A stretch of 64,000 nt of DNA, from contig JAHEDX010000011.1 in assembly GCA_024641005.1 (NCBI GenBank), positions 1 through 64,000 on the forward strand. The letters are read 5' to 3'. The notes below the pieces were generated by a model, which did no database searches, was not told where the DNA came from, and was given only the letters and a program-made list of their open reading frames with translations. This document shows positions 17,375 to 27,531 of the stretch, in pieces. Numbering within the stretch: position 1 is the stretch's first letter; every line of letters starts with the position of its first letter. The translations under genes and the position numbers were made by a program. This stretch comes from Acidimicrobiaceae bacterium. Lineage in GTDB: Bacteria; Actinomycetota; Acidimicrobiia; Acidimicrobiales; Ilumatobacteraceae.

Positions 17375-18232
17375 TCAGGCCGGTCGAGCGATGAAATCGG
17401 CGATCTCTTCCGGATGGCTGAACGGTCCGAAGTGGGTCTGGTGGGAGAGCAACACGTACTCGCCGTTGGGCACCTGTGCCGCGAACGCTTCCGTCCCCGA
17501 CGACGGCTGCATCTCTTCGACCCGGCCACCGATCACGACCGCTGGTGTGAGCAACCCCGCGAGCAACGGCCAGACGCCGTTGTCGCGGCCGGTCATGAAG
17601 ATGCCGGCCTCGAGCTGTGGCGAACAGCGCAGTTCGACCGCCGGCCCCCCGAACTCGTCGACCACGTCGCGAAAGCCGAAGTCGACGTAATTTCGCAGCG
17701 CGTCGTCGGTCATCAACGACATCGGCGGTTTCGAGCGGAAGTTCCCGTATGCGTCGTCGTGGGAGGCAAAGCGGGTGCGTCGACGGAGGGCGCCGGAGAC
17801 GATCGGAATGGTTCGCATGTCGGCCTCTGACAGATCCGAGCGCCCGGGCTGATGCGCGATGGGTTCGAACAGCACGAGGCGGCTGAACAGCGATGGCTCG
17901 CGACACGCGGCCATGACGAGCGCTGAGCCGCCCATCGAGTGACCGAAACCGACGAGGCCGCCCTCTGGCGCCACAGCGTGCGCCACGGCCAGGGCGTCGT
18001 CACCGAAGCGTGCCCAGTCGACCTTCCAACCGGGCACCTGGGTCGATTCACCGTGCCCGCGATAGTCGAGTGCCAGGCAGTGGAACCGGTCGCCGAGCGC
18101 ACGCGCGATCGGGACATAGCAATGGGCATGGAAGCCGGTCGCGTGGGACAGCAGCAACGGCGGCAGCTCGGAGCTGCCCGCCAACTCGTGTACGGCGAGC
18201 GTGACGCCATCGCTCGATGGGACGTGGAACAT
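17375..18232 (-). CDS. Alpha/beta hydrolase
   Basis: LLLSHATGFHAH, DYRGHGES, GFGHSMGGSA. Confidence 0.87.
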   Translation of the reverse strand: MFHVPSSDGVTLAVHELAGSSELPPLLLSHATGFHAHCYVPIARALGDRFHCLALDYRGHGESTQVPGWKVDWARFGDDALAVAHAVAPEGGLVGFGHSMGGSALVMAACREPSLFSRLVLFEPIAHQPGRSDLSEADMRTIPIVSGALRRRTRFASHDDAYGNFRSKPPMSLMTDDALRNYVDFGFRDVVDEFGGPAVELRCSPQLEAGIFMTGRDNGVWPLLAGLLTPAVVIGGRVEEMQPSSGTEAFAAQVPNGEYVLLSHQTHFGPFSHPEEIADFIARPA

Positions 18233-18246
18233 CGGTGTCGTCGCGC

Positions 18247-18522
18247 TCAGTCGCCTGCGGCCTGCTTGCGCCGACGAGCTCGACGCCACTGCCACGTGAA
18301 CAGCCGGTCCAGCACGACGCCGGCGGCCACCGAGATGCCGATCACGGTCCACACGGGCCAGGTGCCGTCGAGCCAGAGGAAGTCGATGCTGGCGTCCTGG
18401 CCGTTCTGGAAGAAGAAGATCGCGAGCGCGATCACGACGACGAGCAATGCGACCAGCTTGAGGGACGGGCCGCTGGGTCCTTGCGGGGCCGGATGGTCGA
18501 GATCGGTGGCTTCGTGCTTCAT
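18247..18522 (-). CDS. LapA-like (DUF1049) small membrane protein
   Basis: MKHEATDLDH..LKLVALLVVVIALAIFFFQNGQDASIDFLWLDGTWPVWTVIGISVAAGVVLDRLF. Confidence 0.7.
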   Translation of the reverse strand: MKHEATDLDHPAPQGPSGPSLKLVALLVVVIALAIFFFQNGQDASIDFLWLDGTWPVWTVIGISVAAGVVLDRLFTWQWRRARRRKQAAGD

Positions 18523-18544
18523 GAAAGGACACTCCGTCGTGGTG

Positions 18545-19654
18545 TCAGGCTCGCGGTTCCCTGGGGAGGCCGAGCAGTCGTTCGCCGATGAGGTTTCGTT
18601 GCACTTGGCTGGTGCCCCCGGCGATGCGACCGCCGGGTGCGGCCAGCATGCCAGACGCGTCGGGACCGTCCAGAACCGCAGCAGGTCCGGCCAGAGCTCC
18701 TCGCAGTATCGCGGTGTCGAAGCTCATCTCGCTGATGCCGAGCTTCATCAACGAGCCGGCCGTGGTCGCCCCCGAGCCCTGTCGTCGGGCGAGTGCCCGG
18801 TACGCCTGACCGCGTGAGATCAGTTCAGCGAGCCGTTGCCGCTCGATCGGGTCGAGCTCGCGGCCATCGGCGATCGCGGCCATGCGCTCGAGCCGTCGTT
18901 CGAGGCCCACGACCGCAGTGCCGATGTGCCCCCGCTCGCTGGTCAGGACCGACATGGCGACGCCCCAACCGGCGTGCAGCGGTCCCAACAGGTTGGTCGC
19001 GGGAACCTCGACGTCGGTGAAGAAGACCTCGTCGAACTCGGCTTCGCCGGTCATCTGGCGCAGCGGCCGGACATCGATACCGGGCGATCCCATGTCGATC
19101 ACGAGGAACGAGATGCCATCGTGCGTGCGAGCCTCGTGGTCGGTGCGCGCCAACAGGATGCCCCACTGGCTGTAGCGGCCGCCGGAGCACCAGACCTTCT
19201 GTCCGTTGACGACGAACCGGTCGCCATCGAGATCGGCACGCGTCGCGAGCGAGGCGAGATCGCTGCCGGCCCCCGGTTCGGAGAAGAGTTGGCACCACAG
19301 TCGGTCGGCCGACACCGTGGAGGGAAGGTGGGCGTGTTGCTGTTCTTCGGTGCCGTAGCTCAGCAGGGCACCGGCGGTGAGCACCAGCCCGACCATGTTG
19401 AACGCGGCGGGCACACCGGCTCGCGCTGCCTCGAGCTGCCAGGCGGCATTGTGATCGATCGTCAGCCCCCGACCGCCGTGTCGGCTCGGCCAGTGGATAC
19501 CCGCGTAGCCGGCAGCGTGGATGCGGCGGTGCCACTCGACGCCGCGGTCGACGAGGTCGGGTGGACAGATGGCGCCATAGTCGGGCGGACCGTGGCGGCC
19601 GTGCTCGGCCAACCAGGCGGCCGCGCCCAGCTGGAAGTCGTCGACGGAGATCAT
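18545..19654 (-). CDS. Acyl-CoA dehydrogenase
   Basis: QLFSEPGAGSDLASLATRADLDGDRFVVNGQKVWCSG; IAGGTSQVQRNLIGERLLGLPRE. Confidence 0.9.
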   Translation of the reverse strand: MISVDDFQLGAAAWLAEHGRHGPPDYGAICPPDLVDRGVEWHRRIHAAGYAGIHWPSRHGGRGLTIDHNAAWQLEAARAGVPAAFNMVGLVLTAGALLSYGTEEQQHAHLPSTVSADRLWCQLFSEPGAGSDLASLATRADLDGDRFVVNGQKVWCSGGRYSQWGILLARTDHEARTHDGISFLVIDMGSPGIDVRPLRQMTGEAEFDEVFFTDVEVPATNLLGPLHAGWGVAMSVLTSERGHIGTAVVGLERRLERMAAIADGRELDPIERQRLAELISRGQAYRALARRQGSGATTAGSLMKLGISEMSFDTAILRGALAGPAAVLDGPDASGMLAAPGGRIAGGTSQVQRNLIGERLLGLPREPRA

Positions 19655-19727
19655 CCCGTCATGGTCGCACACCGCTCCGAACGTCCGACAAGCGAAACGG
19701 ATTGGTTCCAGACACCCACCCGTTACG

Positions 19728-20624
19728 TCAGGCGAGGTACTTGAGGTACATCCCGATCTCGTCGGCCATCTGGGTCGGCACTTCGTAACCGTCCTGGTTG
19801 GTGACCGCGTCCCAGTTGGCGGCGATCGACTCGGGGGAGAGATCGCCGTCGGTGTACCCGGGGCCTTCTGCGATGAAGATTTCGGCCACCCGGCCGCCGG
19901 CCACCGAGAAAACGCGGCCTGTCGGCTCACAACTCTCGTGTGCGAGGTAGGTCACGATCGGGGCGACGAACCGCGGTTCGACCTTGTCGCCGATCGGGCC
20001 CAGCAGGTCCTCGGTCATACGAGTCTTGGCGACGGGGGCGATCACGTTGGCCTTGATGTTGTATTTCGCCCCCTCGACCGCCAGCACTCGGCTGAAGCCG
20101 ACCAGCGCCATCTTCGCCGCGCCGTAGTTGGCCTGGCCGAAGTTGCCGAAGATGCCGGCACCCGACGCCGTCGACACGACGCGGCCGTAGCTCTGCTCGC
20201 GCATGTGCGGCCAGGCTGCGGAGGTGACGTGATATGCCCCGTTGAGGTGCACGTCGAGCACAGGGCCCCACAGATCGGGAGTCATGTTGTGGAACGACTT
20301 GTCGCGCAGGATCCCGGCGTTGTTGACCACGATGTCGATGCGCCCGAACGAGTCGAGCGCGGTTTGCACGATCGCCGCGCCCCCCTCGACGGTGGCCACC
20401 GAATTCGTGTCAGCGACCGCCTCGCCGCCGGCGGCCTTGATCTCGTCGACGACACGCTCGGCGGCGCCCTTGTCGCTGCCGGTACCGTCGATCGCCCCAC
20501 CGAGATCATTGACCACGACGAGGGCACCTCTCGACGCCATCATCAACGCGTGCTCACGGCCCAGGCCTCCGCCCGAACCCGTGATGATCGCCACCTTGCC
20601 ATCGAATCCAAGCGCATCAGTCAT
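19728..20624 (-). CDS. SDR family oxidoreductase, 17beta-HSD4/(3R)-hydroxyacyl-CoA dehydrogenase-like
   Basis: VAIITGSGGGLGREHALMMASRGALVVVNDLGGAIDGTG; VVNNAGILRDKSF; NYGAAKMALVG. Confidence 0.88.
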   Translation of the reverse strand: MTDALGFDGKVAIITGSGGGLGREHALMMASRGALVVVNDLGGAIDGTGSDKGAAERVVDEIKAAGGEAVADTNSVATVEGGAAIVQTALDSFGRIDIVVNNAGILRDKSFHNMTPDLWGPVLDVHLNGAYHVTSAAWPHMREQSYGRVVSTASGAGIFGNFGQANYGAAKMALVGFSRVLAVEGAKYNIKANVIAPVAKTRMTEDLLGPIGDKVEPRFVAPIVTYLAHESCEPTGRVFSVAGGRVAEIFIAEGPGYTDGDLSPESIAANWDAVTNQDGYEVPTQMADEIGMYLKYLA

Positions 20625-20679
20625 GTCGCCAACGGTATCCGTCCGTCAGTGGAGGGTCCCAACCGATCCGTCCGCAGAC

Positions 20680-23076
20680 TCAGCCGACGGCGCGGTCGAT
20701 CCGCACGGAGTCGCCGACGTCGACCAGGGTCAAGGTGCCAGCGATCTCGACGGGCACAGGAGTGCCCGACGTCACCGTCACCGTCGCTCCGTCGGCGTCG
20801 ACCGACACGACGATGTCGCTGCCGTGCCGTTGGAGCGAGATGGTCATCGAACTCCATGCATTCGGCAGGCGTGGGGTGAACCTCAGATGATCACCGGTGT
20901 CGGAGAGTCCCGCGAACCCTCTCACCAGCGCCGCCCAGACCCCACCTGCATTCGCGATGTGCACGCCGTCTGCGGTGTTGCCGTGGGTGTCGGCGAGGTC
21001 GAGGTAGAGCGACTGTTCGAAGTAGTCGAACGCCAGATCGTGGTGCCCGACCTCGCTGGCGACGATCGACTGCACACACGCGGACAACGACGAGTCGCCG
21101 GTCGTCATCGGGTCGTAGTAGTCGAAGTTGCGGCGCTTCTGATCGGTCGGGAAGTGTTCGCCACGAAGAAACATCGCGAGGACGACATCAGCTTGCTTGA
21201 GGACCTGATGGCGATAGATGACCAGCGGATGGAAGTGCAGGAGAAGGGGGTACTTGTCGGCTGGCGTGCCGTCGAAATCCCATCGTTCCCGCTCGAGAAA
21301 ACATGCGTCCTGGGGGTGAATGCCCAAGTCGTCGTCGTAGGGCAGATACATCGCGTCGCAGGCGCGATGCCACGCACCGAGCTCGTCGTCGGTCACCCCT
21401 GTGCGACGCACCAGGTTGGCAAAGGCGTGGGGGTCGCGGTCCCTGAGCGATGCGACACAACTGGCCGCGTACCGCATGGTGAACCGGGCCATGACGTTGG
21501 TGTAGAGATTGTCGTTGACGACCGTGGTGTACTCGTCGGGCCCGGTCACGCCGTGGATGTGGAAGTGCTCGGCCCCGTTGATGTCGTAGAAGCCCAGGTC
21601 TTCGTACAGGCGTGCCGTCTCGACGAGCATCTCGGCACCCTCGTTGGCGAAGAAGTCGGTGTCGGCGGTGGCATTCGTATATGTCTCGAGGGCGTACATG
21701 ACGGCCGCGTTGATGTGGTACTGCGCCGTGCCTGCCGCGTAGTAGGCAGATGCCTCCTCGCCATTGATCGTGCGCCACGGGTAGAGCGCCCCGCGCTGAC
21801 TCAGCTGGATGGCGCGCTCCCTCGCGGCGCCGAGCATGCGGTGGCGGAATCTCAGCAACTTCCGGGCCGCGTCGGGGTTGGTGTAGGCGAGGAAGGGCAG
21901 CACGTAGACCTCGGTGTCCCAGAAGTAATGGCCGTCGTAGCCGCCTCCCGTGACGGCCTTGGCTGCAATGCCCTGTTCGTGGGTGCGCGCCGATGCTTGG
22001 GCCAACTGGAACAGGTTCCACCGGATGGCCTGTTGGGCTGCAGGGTCCCCGACGACCTCGATGTCGCTGTGCGCCCAGAACCCATCGAGCCATCCCTGCT
22101 GCTCGGCGTACAACTGGGCGACGCCCACCGATCGCGCACGCGTGAGCGTTCGGTGGCACCGATCGGCAAGTTCTTGGGCGGGGATCCCGCGCGACGAGTG
22201 ATACGCCACGTATTTCGTCAGGCGGACCGTCTCGCCGGCGCGTGCCTCGATCGCGAAGACCGACTTTCCGAGATCGTGGTCGACCGATGTCTCGACCGCG
22301 TAGGTGCAAGGCGTGTCGATCTCGTGGCGGTACGCACACGCCATCGTCATCCCGCTGTGCGTGCAGCGGTAGCCGAGCGTGACCTCGCCGCCGGCCAGGT
22401 CATCGGCGTCCTCGTGGCGCTGCAGACGAGGTTCGAGCACCCGGTGGTCGAACTTGCGGGCGCTGCGAGGATCGAGGCCTTCTCCGAGTGCGGCATCGGT
22501 GACGTGGTACTCGTCCTCGCCGTCTTGCCGGTTGAGCAGTTGCGAGGAGATGACGATCGGCGCACTGCCGTCGAGCAAGGTCACGTCCAGCCGCATCACC
22601 GCCAGATGGCGGTGTTCGAGGCTCACCATCCGCTCTGACCGCACCCGGACGCGCTTGCCGCCAGGCGTGCGCCACACGAGCTCGCGATACGAGATGCCCG
22701 TTCGGAAGTCGATCGCACGCTCGTAGTGATCGAGGTCGGCGTCGTCGAGCAGGAACGGTTCGTCGTCGACGTAGAGCTTGAGCAGCTTGGCATCGGGCAC
22801 GTTGACGATGGTCTGGCCGGTCTTCGCGAATGCGAATGCGTCCTCGGCGTGCTTGATCGGCCAGGTCTCGTGGAAGCCGTTGAGGTAGGTGCCGTGCGCA
22901 TACGCATTGCGGCCCTCGCTGGGGTTGGCGCGCATGCCGATGTACCCGTTGGCGTTCGCGAACAAGCTCTCACCGAGACCGATCTTCTCGGCGCTGGGTT
23001 CGGTCTCGACGAGCCGCCAAGGCTCGATCGGAAACCTGTGTCGGGGGATCGCTGTGGCAGTGTCCCGAATCTTCAT
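20680..23076 (-). CDS. Glycoside hydrolase family 65 (disaccharide phosphorylase/hydrolase)
   Basis: 798 aa; GGGYDGHYFWDTEVYVLPFL, HIHGVTGPDEYTTVVNDNLYTN. Confidence 0.9.
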   Translation of the reverse strand: MKIRDTATAIPRHRFPIEPWRLVETEPSAEKIGLGESLFANANGYIGMRANPSEGRNAYAHGTYLNGFHETWPIKHAEDAFAFAKTGQTIVNVPDAKLLKLYVDDEPFLLDDADLDHYERAIDFRTGISYRELVWRTPGGKRVRVRSERMVSLEHRHLAVMRLDVTLLDGSAPIVISSQLLNRQDGEDEYHVTDAALGEGLDPRSARKFDHRVLEPRLQRHEDADDLAGGEVTLGYRCTHSGMTMACAYRHEIDTPCTYAVETSVDHDLGKSVFAIEARAGETVRLTKYVAYHSSRGIPAQELADRCHRTLTRARSVGVAQLYAEQQGWLDGFWAHSDIEVVGDPAAQQAIRWNLFQLAQASARTHEQGIAAKAVTGGGYDGHYFWDTEVYVLPFLAYTNPDAARKLLRFRHRMLGAARERAIQLSQRGALYPWRTINGEEASAYYAAGTAQYHINAAVMYALETYTNATADTDFFANEGAEMLVETARLYEDLGFYDINGAEHFHIHGVTGPDEYTTVVNDNLYTNVMARFTMRYAASCVASLRDRDPHAFANLVRRTGVTDDELGAWHRACDAMYLPYDDDLGIHPQDACFLERERWDFDGTPADKYPLLLHFHPLVIYRHQVLKQADVVLAMFLRGEHFPTDQKRRNFDYYDPMTTGDSSLSACVQSIVASEVGHHDLAFDYFEQSLYLDLADTHGNTADGVHIANAGGVWAALVRGFAGLSDTGDHLRFTPRLPNAWSSMTISLQRHGSDIVVSVDADGATVTVTSGTPVPVEIAGTLTLVDVGDSVRIDRAVG

Positions 23077-23831
23077 GGCTGTTCGCTTTCCACTGTGTCT
23101 CTGGAAACTTCCTCCGGCACGCCGCGGAGCGTGTCGCCCAGGTCACTCACGACGAGATGAGCCCCAGCCCTCACGAGTGCCTCCCGATTACCACCACGAT
23201 CGACACCGATGACGAGGGCGAATTGGCCGGCGACACCGGCCGCAACGCCCGAAGAGGCATCCTCGACCACGACCGTTCTCGCCGGGTCGACACCGAGCAT
23301 CCGAGCCGCATGCTCGAACATCGCGGGGTCCGGCTTGCCGGCGAGGCCCTGCTCGGTCGCCGTGATCCCGTCGACGACCACGGCGAAACGATCGGCCATT
23401 CCGGCCGCGGCGAGCACCGTGCGAGCGTTCTTCGACGACGACACGATCGCTTGAGCGGTGCCATGCGCATCGAGGAGATCGAGTACGGCCAGCGTCCCGG
23501 GGTAGGGCTCGATGCCGTCCCGTCCGAGCACGTCGTTGAACATGCTGTTCTTTCGGTTCCCCATGGCGCACACGGTGTCGTCACCGGGCAGGTCGGCCGG
23601 GTCACCCCACGGCAGGTCGGCGTCGCGAGATCGCAGGAACGATCGCACTCCGTCGTATCGCGGCTTGCCATCGACGTAGGTCAGATAGTCGGATGCCGTG
23701 AAGTTCCATCGCGCGAACAGGGCAGCCCACGCGCGTTCGTGGATCTCGGCGGTCGGGGTGATCACCCCGTCGAGATCGAAGAGCACCGCATCGAAGGCGA
23801 ACCAATCGACGAGTGACGGTCTGGTGGGCAT
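23073..23831 (-). CDS. Beta-phosphoglucomutase family HAD hydrolase
   Basis: FDAVLFDLDGVITPTAEIHERAW, VVEDASSGVAAGVAG; 4-bp ATGA overlap with the GH65 gene. Confidence 0.88.
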   Translation of the reverse strand: MPTRPSLVDWFAFDAVLFDLDGVITPTAEIHERAWAALFARWNFTASDYLTYVDGKPRYDGVRSFLRSRDADLPWGDPADLPGDDTVCAMGNRKNSMFNDVLGRDGIEPYPGTLAVLDLLDAHGTAQAIVSSSKNARTVLAAAGMADRFAVVVDGITATEQGLAGKPDPAMFEHAARMLGVDPARTVVVEDASSGVAAGVAGQFALVIGVDRGGNREALVRAGAHLVVSDLGDTLRGVPEEVSRDTVESEQP

Positions 23832-23923
23832 CGAGGCGAGTGTAGGTCGCGGGCCTCGGTCGGAGAGGAGGACCCGGCGTGGCACGTCCAGCGCCGCGGC
23901 AACACACGTGGTGCGGTCGGTCT

Positions 23924-25528
23924 TCAGTCGCGGCCGGCGATGGCCTTGAGCGCCTTGTAGTCGAGCTTGCCGTTCACTGCCCGACCCACCGACGAGACCT
24001 CGATCACGGACTTGGGGGCCTTGTAACGGGCCAGCCGGGACTTGACGTGCTCGATCAGTTCGTCGGCATCGATCTCGGCGCCGGGCTCCGGTTCGACCAG
24101 CGCCGTGACCGCTTCGCCGAAGCGTTCGTCGGGAAGTCCCAGGACCGCAGCGTCGTGGACCGAGGGGTGCAGCTTGAGGCACTCCTCGACCTCCTCGGGA
24201 TAGACCTTCTCGCCCCCGGTGTTGATGCATTGGCTGCCGCGACCGAACAACTTGACGGTGCCGTCCCCGAGCACTTCGGCCCAGTCACCGGGAATCGAGT
24301 AGCGCTTGCCGTCGATGACCTTGAACGTCGCCGCCGACTTTGCGGGGTCCTTGTAATAGCCGATGGGGGTGTGGCCCTGCAGGGCGACCAGGCCGAGTTC
24401 GCCCGACCCGGGTGTCACGTCGCGTCCATCCTCGGTGACCACCCTGGTGTTCGGACCGAGATCGAACTTCGCCGTCCCGTCGCCGGACTCGGCCGTCGTC
24501 GTGTTGGTCGCCATCCCGATCGCCTCACTGGAACCCAGCGCGTCGACCATGATCAGGCGGGAGTTGTGCCGCAGCAACCCCTCCTTGCTCTCCTTCGACC
24601 ACATCACGCCGGACGACACGATGACCCGCAGCGATGAGATGTCCCAACGGTGCGGCTCGGCGTCGAGCGCTCGCAGGATCGGCTTGGCGAACGCATCGCC
24701 GACGATCGACATCGAGTTGATGCCGTGTTGCTCGATCGTGTCGAGCAACTCCGCCGGGTCGAAGTGCCAGTTCACCATCGTCGTGACGGACCCGCCGACC
24801 ATCAACGTGCTGATCGCGTTGAACAAGCCGGTGCCGTGCATGAGTGGAGCGCCGGGCAACCCGCGCGGGCCGGCGGCGACCACACGTTCGCCGACGGCCT
24901 CGAGGTTCTGTTCCGGCGGCATTCGGCGCTTGTTGTTCGAGTCGAGCGCGCCGAACATGTCGTCCTGTCGCCACATGACGCCCTTTGGCATGCCGGTCGT
25001 GCCGCCCGTGTAGAGCAGGAACAGATGATCGCCGCTGCGTCCCCACGGCCCCTCGGTTCGACCCGGGTTCGAGGCGGCGGCGAGCTCGTACGGCTGGGCC
25101 CAGTCCGGGCAGGGGCCGTCGCCGTGATCGACCCACAGCCACAGCCGCACTCGGGGCACACGGTCACGGATCTCTTCGATGTGTTCGGTGAAGGATCCAT
25201 GGAACACGACGGCGATGACGTCGGCATTGTCCCAGAGGTAGACGAGTTCATCGGCGGCGTAGCGGTAGTTCGTGTTGACCGTGGCCATCCCGGCCTTGAA
25301 ACACCCGTAGACACTCTCGAGGTACTCAGGAGCGTTGTACAGATACTGAGCGACCTTGTCCTGTTCGACGAGACCGGCGTCGAGCAGTGCACGAGCGACT
25401 CCGTCGGCGCGCCGGTCGAACTCGGCCCAGGTCGTGGTGCGCTCGCCCTGCTGTTGAGCGAGAGCATCGGGAATCCGGTCAGCGATCCGCTCGAAGACGT
25501 CGGCGAGGTTCCAGCCTGAAGTTGTCAC
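23924..25528 (-). CDS. Acyl-CoA synthetase (AMP-binding, FadD-like)
   Basis: LYTGGTTGMPKGVMW, RGSQCINTGGEKVYPEEVEECL; GTG 25528 with TACCGT 7 nt upstream. Confidence 0.9.
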   Translation of the reverse strand: MTTSGWNLADVFERIADRIPDALAQQQGERTTTWAEFDRRADGVARALLDAGLVEQDKVAQYLYNAPEYLESVYGCFKAGMATVNTNYRYAADELVYLWDNADVIAVVFHGSFTEHIEEIRDRVPRVRLWLWVDHGDGPCPDWAQPYELAAASNPGRTEGPWGRSGDHLFLLYTGGTTGMPKGVMWRQDDMFGALDSNNKRRMPPEQNLEAVGERVVAAGPRGLPGAPLMHGTGLFNAISTLMVGGSVTTMVNWHFDPAELLDTIEQHGINSMSIVGDAFAKPILRALDAEPHRWDISSLRVIVSSGVMWSKESKEGLLRHNSRLIMVDALGSSEAIGMATNTTTAESGDGTAKFDLGPNTRVVTEDGRDVTPGSGELGLVALQGHTPIGYYKDPAKSAATFKVIDGKRYSIPGDWAEVLGDGTVKLFGRGSQCINTGGEKVYPEEVEECLKLHPSVHDAAVLGLPDERFGEAVTALVEPEPGAEIDADELIEHVKSRLARYKAPKSVIEVSSVGRAVNGKLDYKALKAIAGRD

Positions 25529-25559
25529 GGGCGTGACGGTACCGGGCGAGACCCGGCCA

Positions 25560-26351
25560 TCAGAGACTCGGGGGCCCCTCTCGCAGGCGATCCGCGATTG
25601 CCAGACTCGGCCTGGCCTGACCCACCGCGTTCCATTGCGTCTCCAACCACCAGGTAGCGCCGACGGCCGCCCATGCCGCCGGGGAGTGTTCGGATCCAAC
25701 GCCTTCGATGATCACGTCGTAGTCGCCGCCGGGCAACTGGTCGGTGACCGCTGCCAGCTCGTCGAGCGTCGCCTGGCGTGCGGTGCCGTTGTCGATCACC
25801 TGCGGGATGAGCCCGTCCCAACCGAGCGCCCGCTGCATCGAGCGTTGACGACCGAGCACGCCGACGCACCAGATCGGCACGCGGGGCGATTGGACGGTGT
25901 TGCCGATGGTGGGGAACTCGGTCGGTCGGATCTGATAATGCCGGCCCGAGTACTCGAAGGGCTGTCCTTGCCAGAGTCCACACACGACGTCGAGACATTC
26001 GTCCATCAGTTCAGCGCGCTCACGCTTGCCGCACTCTTCGCCGAACGCATCCATACCGGAGTCGACCGCTCCGAGGCCGACCGACAGCGTGACCCTGCCC
26101 TGGCTGAGTCGATCGACCGTTGCGACCTGGCCGGCGAGCTCGGCGGGCCGGCGCCGCGAGGGCGGTGTGAGCATCGTGCCGAGCCGAATCCGGGACGTGC
26201 GGACCGCAGCCAGCGCCAAGCTGATCCAGGCATCGACCCCCCAGACCGGCTCCCAGACGTACACGCCGTCCCAGCCACATTCTTCAGCGACGGCGGCGAG
26301 TTCCCCGACCTCGTCGGCGTCGGCCCATGGAATCACGAAGCCGAACCTCAT
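25560..26351 (-). CDS. LLM-class F420-dependent oxidoreductase
   Basis: MRFGFVIPWADADEVGELAAVAEECGWDGVYVWEP..RIRLGTMLTPPSRRRPAELAGQVATVDRLSQGR. Confidence 0.85.
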   Translation of the reverse strand: MRFGFVIPWADADEVGELAAVAEECGWDGVYVWEPVWGVDAWISLALAAVRTSRIRLGTMLTPPSRRRPAELAGQVATVDRLSQGRVTLSVGLGAVDSGMDAFGEECGKRERAELMDECLDVVCGLWQGQPFEYSGRHYQIRPTEFPTIGNTVQSPRVPIWCVGVLGRQRSMQRALGWDGLIPQVIDNGTARQATLDELAAVTDQLPGGDYDVIIEGVGSEHSPAAWAAVGATWWLETQWNAVGQARPSLAIADRLREGPPSL

Positions 26352-26409
26352 GGCATCGACGATAGACCAGATCGCTCGCCGCCGACCCTCCCCGAATACG
26401 ATCTGCGAC

Positions 26410-27531
26410 ATGGGACACGCCGACACCCCGCTCCTGATACACGCCGCACAGGTGGCGAGAGAGCACGCTGAGGAGGCCGACCGACTCCGGCGTCTCCCCG
26501 ACGTCACCGTGCACGCCCTGGCGGATGCCGGGCTGTTCACGCTGTGCCTGCCCGTCGCATACGGCGGACCGGGCGCCGGGCCCGTGAATCTGATCGACAG
26601 TGTGATGGCCGTGGCCGCGGGGGATGGTGCCGCCGGTTGGTGTTCGGGCATTGCCTCGACCACGTCGTCGATGGCCGCGTTCCTGCAGCCGGAAGTGGCG
26701 GCGACGGTGTTCAGCACCCCCAACACCGCGACCGGTGGGGTGTTCGCGCCGAACGGGCGTGGAGTACGCGAGGGCGACGGATACCGGGTCACCGGACGCT
26801 GGCAGTGGGGCAGCGGAACCCAGCACTGTGAATGGATCGTCGGTGGTGCGATGTGTGACGACGGGACCCAACGCGTGTGTTTCTTCCCTGCATCGGACGT
26901 GGAATTCCTCGATACCTGGCACAGCGTCGGGATGCGTGGCACCGGTTCGCTCGACATCGCCGTCGACGGCGTGTTCGTTCCGGAGGTGTTCACGGTGCAG
27001 CCTGGGATCTCGAGGGTCTTCGTCGACGAACCGCTGGCGCATTTCCCCAATTTCACGCTGCTCGCGTTGGGTATTGCAGCGACGGGGCTCGGTGTAGCTC
27101 GACGCGCCCTCGACGAGCTGATCGACCTCGCCGTTGCCAAGAAGCCGCAGTTCTCGTCGCGGACCCTCTCGCAGAGTGGCTTCGCCCAGGCCGAGCTCGC
27201 TCGTGCCGAGGCGCGATGGCGAGCGGCACGCTCGTTGCTGCGCGACGAGGTCGGTGCAGCGTGGCAGTCTGCTGTCGAGGGTGGGAAGGTGGGCGTCGAG
27301 CAACGTGTTGCGATGCGTCTTGCTGCCGCCCACGCTGCGGTGGAGAGCATCGCTGCGGTCGACGCGGCGTGGACGCTTGCCGGCGGGACCGCCGTCTACG
27401 AGACCAGTGTGCTGGGTCGATGTCTCCGCGACGCCCACGTGGTGACGCAGCACATCATGGTGGCCCCGAAACTCAACGAGACGTTGGGAAAGTTCCTCCT
27501 GGGCGCCGACTTCGACGCCGCCATGATCTGA
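26410..27531 (+). CDS. Acyl-CoA dehydrogenase-like flavin monooxygenase (HsaA/HpaB-like)
   Basis: HALADAGLFTLCLPVAYGGPGAGP, YRVTGRWQWGSGTQHCEWIVGGA, SVGMRGTGSLDIAVDGVFVP. Confidence 0.82.
   Translation: MGHADTPLLIHAAQVAREHAEEADRLRRLPDVTVHALADAGLFTLCLPVAYGGPGAGPVNLIDSVMAVAAGDGAAGWCSGIASTTSSMAAFLQPEVAATVFSTPNTATGGVFAPNGRGVREGDGYRVTGRWQWGSGTQHCEWIVGGAMCDDGTQRVCFFPASDVEFLDTWHSVGMRGTGSLDIAVDGVFVPEVFTVQPGISRVFVDEPLAHFPNFTLLALGIAATGLGVARRALDELIDLAVAKKPQFSSRTLSQSGFAQAELARAEARWRAARSLLRDEVGAAWQSAVEGGKVGVEQRVAMRLAAAHAAVESIAAVDAAWTLAGGTAVYETSVLGRCLRDAHVVTQHIMVAPKLNETLGKFLLGADFDAAMI

Noticed and set aside
17375-18532. 385-aa version of the alpha/beta hydrolase ORF
   Set aside because: The extra N-terminus overlaps the LapA-like gene out of frame; ATG 18232 gives the conserved hydrolase start.
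20242-22638. 798-aa plus-strand ORF overlapping the GH65 gene
   Set aside because: Antisense to a clear GH65 frame; composition (Arg/Val/Gly-rich, no domains) is typical of GC-rich antisense ORFs.
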